DNA from: Brevibacterium sp. RIT 803
GTDB lineage: Bacteria > Actinomycetota > Actinomycetes > Actinomycetales > Brevibacteriaceae
Assembly: GCF_016892625.1 (NCBI RefSeq)
Contig: NZ_JAFEMW010000001.1
Coordinates: 1,302,001 to 1,366,000, forward strand
DNA: 64,000 nt
Direction of reading: 5' to 3'
The notes under the pieces were generated by a model. That model made no database searches and was not told the DNA's origin. It saw nothing but the letters and a program-made list of their open reading frames with translations. Shown in pieces: positions 32,881-40,499 of this stretch (its first letter is position 1; each line of letters starts with the position of its first letter). Both the position numbers and the translations under genes were made by a program.

Positions 32881-34191
32881 TCAGGCGTCTCCGCCGGTCA
32901 GCGCATAGGCTTCGTCAACCGGCGCTTCGTCGATGTGACCATCGACTCGGCGCAGAGTCTTCCAGCCGACAGCGATGACGATGACTGCCAAGAACACCAC
33001 TGCAGTGCCGAAGAAGTATGGTGCTCCGGTGCCGATCGACTCGGAGACGACACCGGCCACAATCGGTGCGACTGCGCCGCCGATGAAGCGCACACCCGAG
33101 TAGGTCCCTGAAGCTACAGGACGAGGCAGGTCGCTGACTTCCATCGCCGATTCGGTGAATACGGTGTTGAGTACGCCCAGGATCAATCCGGCCACGATGA
33201 CGCAGACGATGATGCCAGTGAAGGATTCGACGAGGAATCCCATGACAGCCAGCAGCACCGCGAGAGCAATCAGTGCGACAACGAGACTGCGGCGACGCCC
33301 CAGACGTTTGGTCAGAAGTGGAGCCCCGAAGACCGAAGTGATAGCCACGCACATGCCCCAGCCGAAGAAGACATAGCCGAGGCCCATAGCCCCGAAGTCC
33401 TCGATGCCGGCCTTTGCCGCGGCCGCCTCGACAGGGAACGGACTGTAGGCCAGGAGAATGAAGAAGCCGAAGTTGTACAGCAATGCGGCGATGCCGAGCA
33501 CGAGGACGCCGGGACGACCAAGCGCCCGGAAGGTGGCACTGAGCTTGATCGGCTCGGGCGAGGTCTTGATGCCGGTGCCGGTCTTCCCGCCGGGCAGCAA
33601 AATGACGATGGCGATGAAGCCGATGGCCATGAGGACAGCGGTGCCGAAGAACGGTCCGCGCCAGGAGATTCCGCCCAGCAGGCCACCCAACAGAGGGCCG
33701 GTCGCAATGCCGATGCCCAGGGCGGCCTCGTAGAGAATGATCGCTTTGTCGGCACCACCGGAGGCGGCACCGACGATGGTTGAGAGAGCGGTGGAGATGA
33801 AGAGCGCGTTGCCCAATCCCCAGCCCGCGCGGAAGCCGATGATCTGGTCGACGCTGCCGGAGAATCCGGCCAGGGCGGAGAACGCGACGATGAGGATGAG
33901 GCCGATGAGCAACGTGGTCTTCGCACCGATCCGGGAGGACACGAAGCTCGTGAAGAACATCATGCCGCCGGTGATGAACAGGTAGCTGGTGAACAGCAGC
34001 ATCGACTGCGACGGGGATGCGTGGAGTTCGGCGGAGATCGCGGGCAGAATCGGATCAACCAGACCGATACCCATGAACGCGATGACCGCGGCGAACGCGA
34101 CTGCCCATACTGCTCGTGGTTGCCGCAGAATCGATGCTTCCGCGCCCTCCCCGTCTTTCGTCTGTGCTTCATTACCTGGTGACACGCTCAT
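32881..34191 (-). CDS. MFS drug-type exporter
   Basis: Major facilitator protein of 436 residues with twelve hydrophobic segments. The N-terminal part is drug:H+ antiporter-like (GLVDPILPAISAELHASPSQ, SRIGAKTTLLIGLILIVAFS, GLGNALFISTALSTIVGAA). It is preceded on the same strand by a MarR gene 66 bases upstream, so expression is probably derepressed by a MarR ligand. The substrate is unknown. Confidence 0.85.
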   Translation of the reverse strand: MSVSPGNEAQTKDGEGAEASILRQPRAVWAVAFAAVIAFMGIGLVDPILPAISAELHASPSQSMLLFTSYLFITGGMMFFTSFVSSRIGAKTTLLIGLILIVAFSALAGFSGSVDQIIGFRAGWGLGNALFISTALSTIVGAASGGADKAIILYEAALGIGIATGPLLGGLLGGISWRGPFFGTAVLMAIGFIAIVILLPGGKTGTGIKTSPEPIKLSATFRALGRPGVLVLGIAALLYNFGFFILLAYSPFPVEAAAAKAGIEDFGAMGLGYVFFGWGMCVAITSVFGAPLLTKRLGRRRSLVVALIALAVLLAVMGFLVESFTGIIVCVIVAGLILGVLNTVFTESAMEVSDLPRPVASGTYSGVRFIGGAVAPIVAGVVSESIGTGAPYFFGTAVVFLAVIVIAVGWKTLRRVDGHIDEAPVDEAYALTGGDA

Positions 34192-34257
34192 TGCTGTTCC
34201 TGCGCACCCTTTCGTCGGTATTTCATGTTTCGCTGTTGTTGGCCTGACGTGTGTTCG

Positions 34258-34734
34258 TCAGCCGGTGTGCGTCTCGTCCTGCTGGACTTCGTCAACATCC
34301 ACGGGATGCTGTTCCTGCAGAAATTTCGAGACCAATCCCAGTGCCCGATGGACACTGAGCCTGTCGTCGGGAGTCAGAGCCTCGAAGTAGGGCTCCATCC
34401 GCTCGACCAGGATGGTGCGGTTCTCGGCCAACCGCGCACGGCCCGCCTCCGTCAGTGAGAACTGTGAGGCCCGCCTGTCACTCGGGCTGGCTTCGCGAAG
34501 GACATATCCGGCCTCTTCGAGTCGGGCCAAGACCTTGGTCGCAGCAGGCTGCGAGCACAGGTACCCCTGCGCGAAATGCCCGACCCGGACAGGCTGGTAC
34601 TGCTCGACCACGCTGAGCGCACGCAAGGCGACAAGGTCACTTTCATTGCCGACGACTCGCCTCAACGCCCTGGTCAGACGCGAGGAGACAACGACAAGGT
34701 CCGTGACGAGCTCCGCCGAATCAACATCATCCAT
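34258..34734 (-). CDS. MarR-family regulator
   Basis: Winged-helix regulator of 158 residues with the MarR core: HFAQGYLCSQPAATKVLARLEEAGYVLREASPSDRRA contains the recognition helix and wing. The ATG at 34734 gives the normal family length; the open frame upstream to 34854 is Arg/Ser-rich and not domain-like. It heads the MarR-MFS unit. Just upstream, ATAAC and GGTTAT (34733-34758) flank an AT-rich stretch that could be its promoter and operator. Confidence 0.85.
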   Translation of the reverse strand: MDDVDSAELVTDLVVVSSRLTRALRRVVGNESDLVALRALSVVEQYQPVRVGHFAQGYLCSQPAATKVLARLEEAGYVLREASPSDRRASQFSLTEAGRARLAENRTILVERMEPYFEALTPDDRLSVHRALGLVSKFLQEQHPVDVDEVQQDETHTG

Positions 34735-34909
34735 AACTCTTTTATATACCTTGGTTATGCAATATCGCAAGGACCCCCTCAACAGCGAAGGCGCCGCCGC
34801 CCACGACCGCACCCGCGATGCTGGCCCGGCTGAACTGCGGCAGGGCACCTGCACTTCTCATGTGACGGACATCATGGCCACCTCGGCAAGGGGCATGCTA
34901 ATCTGTGGT

Positions 34910-35036
34910 CACATGTTCCGGGGACGGTGAAAATCCGTACCGGCGGTGATAGTCCGCGAGCCGACTGCATTCGTGCAGGAGGTTGACTTGGTGAAATTCC
35001 GAGACCGACAGTCAGAGTCTGGATGGGAGGAGCATG
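34910..35036 (+). promoter_or_regulatory. FMN riboswitch (RFN element)
   Basis: The conserved RFN blocks occur in order: GGGGACGGTGAAAATCCG, ACCGGCGGTGATAG, TCCGCGAGCC, GGTGAAATTCCGAGACCGA, CAGTCAGAGTCTGGATGGGA. The outer stem closes with ATGTTCC near 34913 and GGAGGAGCAT near 35035. It senses FMN in the leader of the rib operon and acts through the hairpin at 35123-35151. Confidence 0.95.
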
Positions 35037-35122
35037 GCGACCGCGGTCGCTGTGATTCGGTGCATCCCAATGCACTGCCGCACAGGTCCGCACGCTCTGA
35101 TAGTTGCACCCGCAATATCCTC

Positions 35123-35151
35123 CCTCCCGGCATCAGTTCGGGAGGTTTTTT
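35123..35151 (+). terminator. Riboswitch-controlled terminator that contains the ribD ribosome binding site
   Basis: CCTCCCG and CGGGAGG form a 7-bp GC-rich stem around a 9-base loop, followed by six T. The 3' arm, GGGAGG, is the only Shine-Dalgarno sequence for the ribD ATG at 35153, 7 bases after it. Folding of the hairpin would therefore both terminate transcription and hide the ribosome binding site. Confidence 0.85.
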
Positions 35152-35152
35152 C

Positions 35153-36223
35153 ATGTACGCGGGGTTCACCGATCTCGAAACGACTGCGATGACCGCTGCC
35201 CTGCAGGCCGCGCGAAACGGTCACCGGGGCGCGAATCCTCTGGTTGGAGCCGCGATTCTGACGAGGGACTCGCAGGTCGTCGTCGGCCATCATGCAGGCG
35301 CAGGCAGTCCCCACGCCGAGGTGGACGCCATCACCACGGCCATCGACCTCGGCGTCGACCTCGCCGCCTCCACCCTGTTCGTGACCCTTGAGCCGTGCAA
35401 TCACACCGGCCGGACCGGACCGTGCACCCAGGCGATCATCGATGCAGGCATCCCCGACGTCGTCTTCGCTCTGCCCGATTCCAACGGCGTCGCCGCCGGT
35501 GGTGGAGCCACGCTCGCCGAGGCGGGGGTTCGGGTCCGCTCGGGCCTTGGCCGTGACGAGTCCTCGGCTCTCAACGCCAGGTGGCGTCGTGCCGTCGATG
35601 CCGAGCGTCCCTTCGTCACGGTGAAGATCGCACAGAGTCTTGATGGCATGGTCGCGGCCTCCGATGGGACCAGCCAGTGGATCACCTCGGCGCAATCGCG
35701 AGAGCATTCACATGAGTTTCGGTCCCGGGTCGACGGCATCCTCGTCGGCACCGGAACGGTACTCGCCGATGACCCCCGACTCAATGCCAGGGGACCAGGT
35801 GGTGAACCGCTGGAAACCCAACCGGTGCCCATCGTGCTCGGGCTGACCTCCCTGCCGCAGGAATCGTTCCTTGCACTCAACCCCGACACGATTCACCTTC
35901 GCACACGCGACATCACTGCAGCACTGGGCGAACTGCATGCCCGCGGTCTGCACCACATCCTTGTCGAGGGTGGGCCCAGCGTGCTCGGCGCCTTCTTCGC
36001 CGCCGGTGCAGTCGACGAAGTCTTCTGCTACCAGGCTCCACTGCTGGTGGGCACGGGGAAATCCAGCCTATCGGGCCTGGGCACGTCGACGCTGAGTGCG
36101 GCGGTCGGTCTGGTTCCCGACGAGACCGCTGAACCTGCAGTCGCGCGACTTGGACCCGACGTGCTTCTGCACTTCGTCACCGACGACGCCGGTCTCGGCA
36201 CCACCGACAACTACACCATCTGA
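35153..36223 (+). CDS. ribD: RibD, bifunctional riboflavin deaminase/reductase
   Basis: Enzyme of 356 residues for the second and third steps of riboflavin synthesis (deamination, then NADPH reduction of the pyrimidine). The N-terminal deaminase has zinc ligands His54 (HAEVDAI) and the two Cys of PCNHTGRTGPC. The C-terminal reductase begins near FVTVKIAQSLDGMVAASDG and includes VDGILVGTGTVLADDPRL and HILVEGGPSVLGAFF. The start is fixed by the GGGAGG in the terminator stem; the frame is open further upstream, but that part is the riboswitch. Confidence 0.95.
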   Translation: MYAGFTDLETTAMTAALQAARNGHRGANPLVGAAILTRDSQVVVGHHAGAGSPHAEVDAITTAIDLGVDLAASTLFVTLEPCNHTGRTGPCTQAIIDAGIPDVVFALPDSNGVAAGGGATLAEAGVRVRSGLGRDESSALNARWRRAVDAERPFVTVKIAQSLDGMVAASDGTSQWITSAQSREHSHEFRSRVDGILVGTGTVLADDPRLNARGPGGEPLETQPVPIVLGLTSLPQESFLALNPDTIHLRTRDITAALGELHARGLHHILVEGGPSVLGAFFAAGAVDEVFCYQAPLLVGTGKSSLSGLGTSTLSAAVGLVPDETAEPAVARLGPDVLLHFVTDDAGLGTTDNYTI

Positions 36224-36265
36224 CTCACCACCTACTCACTGATCGCACACTCACTCGGAGGGCAC

Positions 36266-37030
36266 ATGTTCACCGGCATCATCGAAGAGCTCGGCATCGT
36301 CGCAGCCATCGACCGCAGGGACGATTCGGCTGTCATCACCATCGACGCCAAGGGACTCGTCGACGACCTCGGCCTCGGCGGGTCACTGGCCGTCAACGGC
36401 GTGTGCCTGACCTCGGTCAGGAACGAGACATCCTCACCGCCCAACGGTTCGCCTTCCGAATCGCCGGGTGCCTTCACCGCCGAGGTGCAGGGACCCTTCA
36501 CCGCCGAGGTAATGGGCGAGACCCTGCGACTGACCGGGCTGGGAGCCTTGCGCACCGGGGACCGGGTCAACCTGGAGAGGTGCACACCGGCGTCGGGACG
36601 CTTCGATGGGCATGTGGTGCAGGGACATGTCGACGGGTGCGGTGAACTGCTGAGCCGCGACGACTTCGATGAGTGGTCGACATTACGCATCGGCATCCCG
36701 AACTCTCTGGCTCCTTACACCGCTACCAAGGGTTCCATCGCCCTCAATGGCGTCTCGCTGACGCTGACAGCCGTATCAGGACCCAGCGAGACCAGCGCCT
36801 GGGTCGAGGTCGGACTCATCCCGGCCACGTTGACCCACACCACGTTCGGCGATCTGGCCCCCGGTGATCCGGTCAACGTCGAGGTGGACGTGCTCGCGAA
36901 GTACACCGCCCGCCTGCTCTCATTCCGCACAGAGATCACCGCTTCTGCGGAATCTGCCACATCTGCCGAGACAACCACTCTCTTCAACTCAACTGACAGC
37001 AGCACTCGACAAGGAGCCGACAATGCCTGA
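36266..37030 (+). CDS. ribE: RibE, riboflavin synthase alpha chain
   Basis: Riboflavin synthase of 254 residues, which dismutates two lumazine molecules to riboflavin. It starts with the invariant MFTGIIEELG and has two homologous barrel halves (SLAVNGVCLT and SIALNGVSLTLT). Two features are longer than usual (about 200-215 residues): a Pro/Ser-rich insertion near residues 53-80 containing the repeated phrase FTAEV-QGP-FTAEV, and a Ser/Thr-rich C-terminal tail. The stop overlaps the start of ribBA by 8 bases. Confidence 0.93.
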   Translation: MFTGIIEELGIVAAIDRRDDSAVITIDAKGLVDDLGLGGSLAVNGVCLTSVRNETSSPPNGSPSESPGAFTAEVQGPFTAEVMGETLRLTGLGALRTGDRVNLERCTPASGRFDGHVVQGHVDGCGELLSRDDFDEWSTLRIGIPNSLAPYTATKGSIALNGVSLTLTAVSGPSETSAWVEVGLIPATLTHTTFGDLAPGDPVNVEVDVLAKYTARLLSFRTEITASAESATSAETTTLFNSTDSSTRQGADNA

Positions 37031-38345
37031 TACCGACCCAACCGCTGCGCGGCTCGATCCGATCGAGGACGCGATCGCTGCGTTCGCGGCGGGCCAGCCC
37101 ATCGTCGTCGTCGATGATGAGGACCGCGAGAACGAAGGCGACCTCATCATGGCCGCCGAGTTCGCCGAGGCGGCCACCATGGGCTTCTTCGTCCGTTACA
37201 CTTCTGGAGTCATCTGCGCGCCCATGGATGCTGAGCGTGCCGCCGCACTCGAACTGCCGCCCATGGTCTCTGCGAACGAAGACCCGAAGGGAACCGCCTA
37301 CACGATCAGCTGCGACGCGGTCGGCGTGACCACCGGAATCAGTGCCGCCGAACGTGCCCTGACCGGACGCCACCTTGCCGCAGCAGTCCCCGATCCGGCA
37401 TCGATCACACGCCCCGGGCACGTGTTCCCGCTCATCGCAAAGTCCGGTGGAGTCCGTGAACGCCCAGGCCACACCGAGGCTGGAGTCGAGTTCGCACGAC
37501 TGGCCGGGGCTGCTCCTGTGGCAATGATCGGCGAGGTCGTCCATGACGACGGTTCGATGATGCGCTTCGACTCCCTGCGCGAGTTCGCCGATGCCCACAA
37601 GCTGGTCATGGTCTCAATCGAAGGACTCATCGACTACCTCAACGAGACAGATACGACCCCGCGAGCGATCGAAGCCTCGGCAGAAGTTCCGCTGCCGACC
37701 AAGCACGGGAGCTTCAGAGCACGTGCGTTCACGATCGACGGTCACGACCACCTCGGCGTGTTCTCCAGGATCGAGTCTGCCGCTGTTGCCGACGAACCGA
37801 CGGCTCAAGAGTCGTCACTGCGCGGGCCTGCACCTCTGGTTCGGGTGCATTCGGAGTGCCTGACCGGGGATGTCTTCGGATCTCACCGCTGCGACTGCGG
37901 GGAGCAGCTGGATCTGGCACTGCAGCGCGTCTTTGACGAGGGTGGTGCCGTGATCTATATGACCGGACACGAGGGTCGCGGAATCGGGCTGAGCAACAAA
38001 CTCCGCGCCTACGCCCTGCAGGATCGGGGGTTGGACACCGTGGATGCGAACCGTGAGCTCGGCTTCCACGACGATGACCGCGACTACCGTGCAGCCGCGG
38101 AGATCCTACGCTCCATCGGCCTGACTCGCATCCGTCTGCTGACGAACAACCCGGACAAGACCCGGGCGCTCGAAGCACTGGGAATCACGATCGAGGCCGT
38201 CGTTCCGCTTGAGATCCCAGCGCGGCCGGAGAACTCGAACTACCTGACCACCAAGCGCGAGCGAATGCACCACACGCTGACCCTGCCCTCGGTGGTCGGC
38301 AGCGCCACAGCCTCGGCGACCATCGCTGAGAAGCACCACTGCTGA
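37023..38345 (+). CDS. ribBA: RibBA, DHBP synthase/GTP cyclohydrolase II
   Basis: Bifunctional enzyme of 440 residues providing both precursors of riboflavin. The N-terminal DHBP synthase domain has VDDEDRENEGDLIMAA. The C-terminal GTP cyclohydrolase II domain has the zinc ligands in SECLTGDVFGSHRCDCGEQL, plus YMTGHEGRGIGL and RELGFHDDDRDY. The ATG at 37023 follows AAGGAG and overlaps the end of ribE. The C-terminus is slightly extended and ends in EKHHC, where a 16-base duplication covers the stop codon. Confidence 0.95.
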   Translation: MPDTDPTAARLDPIEDAIAAFAAGQPIVVVDDEDRENEGDLIMAAEFAEAATMGFFVRYTSGVICAPMDAERAAALELPPMVSANEDPKGTAYTISCDAVGVTTGISAAERALTGRHLAAAVPDPASITRPGHVFPLIAKSGGVRERPGHTEAGVEFARLAGAAPVAMIGEVVHDDGSMMRFDSLREFADAHKLVMVSIEGLIDYLNETDTTPRAIEASAEVPLPTKHGSFRARAFTIDGHDHLGVFSRIESAAVADEPTAQESSLRGPAPLVRVHSECLTGDVFGSHRCDCGEQLDLALQRVFDEGGAVIYMTGHEGRGIGLSNKLRAYALQDRGLDTVDANRELGFHDDDRDYRAAAEILRSIGLTRIRLLTNNPDKTRALEALGITIEAVVPLEIPARPENSNYLTTKRERMHHTLTLPSVVGSATASATIAEKHHC

Positions 38346-38356
38346 GAAGCACCACT
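38325..38356 (+). repeat. Tandem 16-base duplication across the ribBA stop codon
   Basis: GCTGAGAAGCACCACT occurs twice in a row, followed by another GCTGAG. The first copy encodes the last residues of RibBA; the second contains the stop codon in frame. It probably arose by replication slippage. Confidence 0.85.
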
Positions 38357-38436
38357 GCTGAGCGGCCGTTTCAAACACTCCCACTTCTGACCACTGACTC
38401 TTCCGGCCACCACGGCCGGCACGAAAGGAATTACCC

Positions 38437-38907
38437 ATGGCACATTCCGGAGCACCCGAGCTCGCCGTCTCCGCGGCCGATACTCGCGTCGCCATCATCG
38501 CAGCATCCTGGCACACACAGATCATGGACGGCCTGGTCGACGGCGCCCAACGTGCGGCCGACGAGGCTGGAGCCCAAGCCACCCTGGTGCGGGTCCCAGG
38601 AAGCTTCGAGCTGCCCATCGCCGCGGCCCGACTGGCACCGCACTTCGACGCGGTCGTCGCCCTCGGCGTCGTCATCCGCGGCGGCACCCCACACTTCGAC
38701 TATGTGTGCCAAGCAGCCACCGACGGTCTCAACCGCGTTGCCATCGACTCCCGCAAACCGGTCGGGTTCGGGGTGCTCACCTGCGACACCGAGCAGCAGG
38801 GACTCGACCGTGCCGGACTCGAGGGATCGCAGGAGGACAAGGGCCACGAGGCCATGACTGCAGCACTGGTCACCGTGCAGGCCCTGGCGGAGTATTCGAT
38901 CGCGTGA
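38437..38907 (+). CDS. ribH: RibH, lumazine synthase
   Basis: 6,7-dimethyl-8-ribityllumazine synthase of 156 residues. Conserved segments are [35 protein letters not shown] and [20 protein letters not shown]. It assembles into an icosahedral or pentameric particle and makes the substrate of RibE. AAAGGAA precedes the ATG. It is the last gene of the riboflavin operon. Confidence 0.95.
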   Translation: MAHSGAPELAVSAADTRVAIIAASWHTQIMDGLVDGAQRAADEAGAQATLVRVPGSFELPIAAARLAPHFDAVVALGVVIRGGTPHFDYVCQAATDGLNRVAIDSRKPVGFGVLTCDTEQQGLDRAGLEGSQEDKGHEAMTAALVTVQALAEYSIA

Positions 38908-39403
38908 ATTGTGAGGCTCACGTTCCCCGCGACGAACGTGAGCGCAGCTAGTCAGACCGCAGTGAGCGCGGCAGGGGCTTCTTGCGCCAACATGACAGGG
39001 GCCTCCTGCGCCAACGGTTGGTAAGTTCGTCGCGATCCTGAGCTCGGGATCGCGACGAACTTACCAACCGTTTCAGCAATAGTCCGCAGAAATGTCTGGA
39101 TTCCGTATTGCGGGGCCTGCGAAAGTCGACTCATGCGCTTTGCAGTGTGGATGACCCCGAGCTTCGGAACATTGTGAGACCTAGACCTTCCTGCCGGGGC
39201 CGAAAGCAACAGCTGCGATCACAACAGGCGCGATCATGCGAATACCGCTCAGCGTCAACGGAAATCGCCACTCGAGCCGAGTGCGCGTCTGTCCACAGCT
39301 GGACCTGACTTGGACGTAATTCCCCTGGGGATGCAGGGTCGTTATCCCCAACGCTCCCAAGCCACGTGGAAAGCGTGCCGCTGGCCGCCCGATACTGATC
39401 AGC
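38908..39403. other. Intergenic region with hairpins after ribH
   Basis: This 496-base gap contains a 10-bp hairpin (GCTCACGTTC/GAACGTGAGC, 38916-38943) just after ribH that may mark the transcript end, an imperfect direct repeat of CAGGGGCYTCYTGCGCCAAC (about 38973-39015), and the first copy of the 60-base palindrome (39013-39072). The rest, to 39403, shows no gene and presumably holds the promoter of the next gene. Confidence 0.6.
39013..39072. repeat. 60-base palindrome, copy 1
   Basis: This near-perfect inverted repeat has a 30-base half-site and one wobble mismatch: outer part AACGGTTGGTAAGTTC, then an inner arm GTCGCGATCC, centre GAGCTC. Copies 2 (40387-40446) and 3 (60111-60170) have the same length and outer sequence but different inner arms, and each inner arm is matched on the other side. 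Confidence 0.9.
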
Positions 39404-40342
39404 ATGTCGTATTGGCACTCGAAACCGATGACGTTCAGGCAGATGCCGACCCCATTCACCCGCGCCGATCTAGCCGCTCGGAATATTACTTCGTATGCGC
39501 TGCAGCATGATCCGCGCTATATCCAGATGGTCCATGGCGTTTGGATCGACAGCACCGAGGACATCGTGGCTCCCACACCGGTTTGGGCAGGAGCCGAGTG
39601 GCAGAGAGTTGCGACGCAGCTACGAGGCTTTCGCCTGCGACGCCCCGACCTGGCTGGCACATTCTGGACTGCGGCTCGCCTCTACGGCTTGCCGGTGCCG
39701 AATCGAATCCGGGACCAGGATCTACACGTTGCCGGAGACACGGCCTGTACCCGAGTCAATATGCGGCAGGTCATTCTTCATCGACATCGGCAGCTCAAGC
39801 AGGTCGACTTCTTCGACCTGCAATTGGTCACGGTTCCACACCTTCTCGTCGAACTCGGCTCTCACCTCAGTCTGCTCGAACTCGTGCAATTCGGCGATGC
39901 GGTGGTGTCGAAGCGATTCGGCGGCCCGAAGACCACTGTCGAATCGCTTCAATCTGAACTCGCCACTCGCCGCCAAGTCCGCAGCCGCCGAAGGATCGAG
40001 AAGGCGTTCTCGCTCATCCGCCTGACCGTTGACTCCCCTCGTGAGACCTGGCTACGGCTGTGGCTCATCGGCAACGGCTTTCCTGAGCCTGTAGTTCATC
40101 CGCAGGTTCTCTGCCGGATCAAGAATGTGATCCTGCAACCCGATCTGGGATATCCAGAGCTCAAGCTGGCAATCGAATACGAGGGAGACCATCATCGATC
40201 GTCAGAGGGGCAATTCAACACTGACATCGAACGACAGCAACTGTTGGAAGCCGAGGGGTGGACCGTCCTCCGAGTCACGAAGAAGACAGATATGGCGACC
40301 TTTGGGAAGCTTCTCGACACTCACCTGAACAAACCTGCCTGA
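39404..40342 (+). CDS. DUF559/AbiEi-like protein with endonuclease-type C-terminus
   Basis: Protein of up to 312 residues, widespread in actinobacteria and often labelled DUF559 or AbiEi-like. The N-terminal part (FTRADLAARNITSYALQHDP) resembles the winged-helix AbiEi antitoxin domain. The C-terminal part has a Vsr/DUF559 restriction-endonuclease-like core (PDLGYPELKLAIEYEGDHH, then WTVLRVTKKT), with Asp and Glu-x-Glu positioned like a PD-(D/E)XK site. Starts at 39404, 39428 or 39443 are all possible. No AbiEii toxin gene is next to it. It is flanked by two copies of the 60-base palindrome. Confidence 0.75.
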   Translation: MSYWHSKPMTFRQMPTPFTRADLAARNITSYALQHDPRYIQMVHGVWIDSTEDIVAPTPVWAGAEWQRVATQLRGFRLRRPDLAGTFWTAARLYGLPVPNRIRDQDLHVAGDTACTRVNMRQVILHRHRQLKQVDFFDLQLVTVPHLLVELGSHLSLLELVQFGDAVVSKRFGGPKTTVESLQSELATRRQVRSRRRIEKAFSLIRLTVDSPRETWLRLWLIGNGFPEPVVHPQVLCRIKNVILQPDLGYPELKLAIEYEGDHHRSSEGQFNTDIERQQLLEAEGWTVLRVTKKTDMATFGKLLDTHLNKPA

Positions 40343-40386
40343 ACCTGCAGCTGACGGCAACGCAAGAGGCGGCAGCTGAAGAGGCA

Positions 40387-40446
40387 AACGGTTGGTAAGT
40401 TCTTCTCGATCCAGAGCTCCGGGTCGAGAAGAACTTACCAACCGTT
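40387..40446. repeat. 60-base palindrome, copy 2
   Basis: It has the same outer part as copy 1 (AACGGTTGGTAAGTTC) with inner arm TTCTCGATCC and two mismatches in the 30-base halves. It lies between the convergent DUF559-like gene and poxB, where it could terminate both transcripts. Confidence 0.9.
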
Positions 40447-40499
40447 GACGCGCACAGGCTTGAGCGGCAGCCCGGCAGCCCGACAACGCCCAGCGACTC

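Noticed and set aside
39404..40342. Full AbiE toxin-antitoxin system
   Set aside because: No AbiEii nucleotidyltransferase toxin gene is adjacent, so only the AbiEi/DUF559-like protein is supported.
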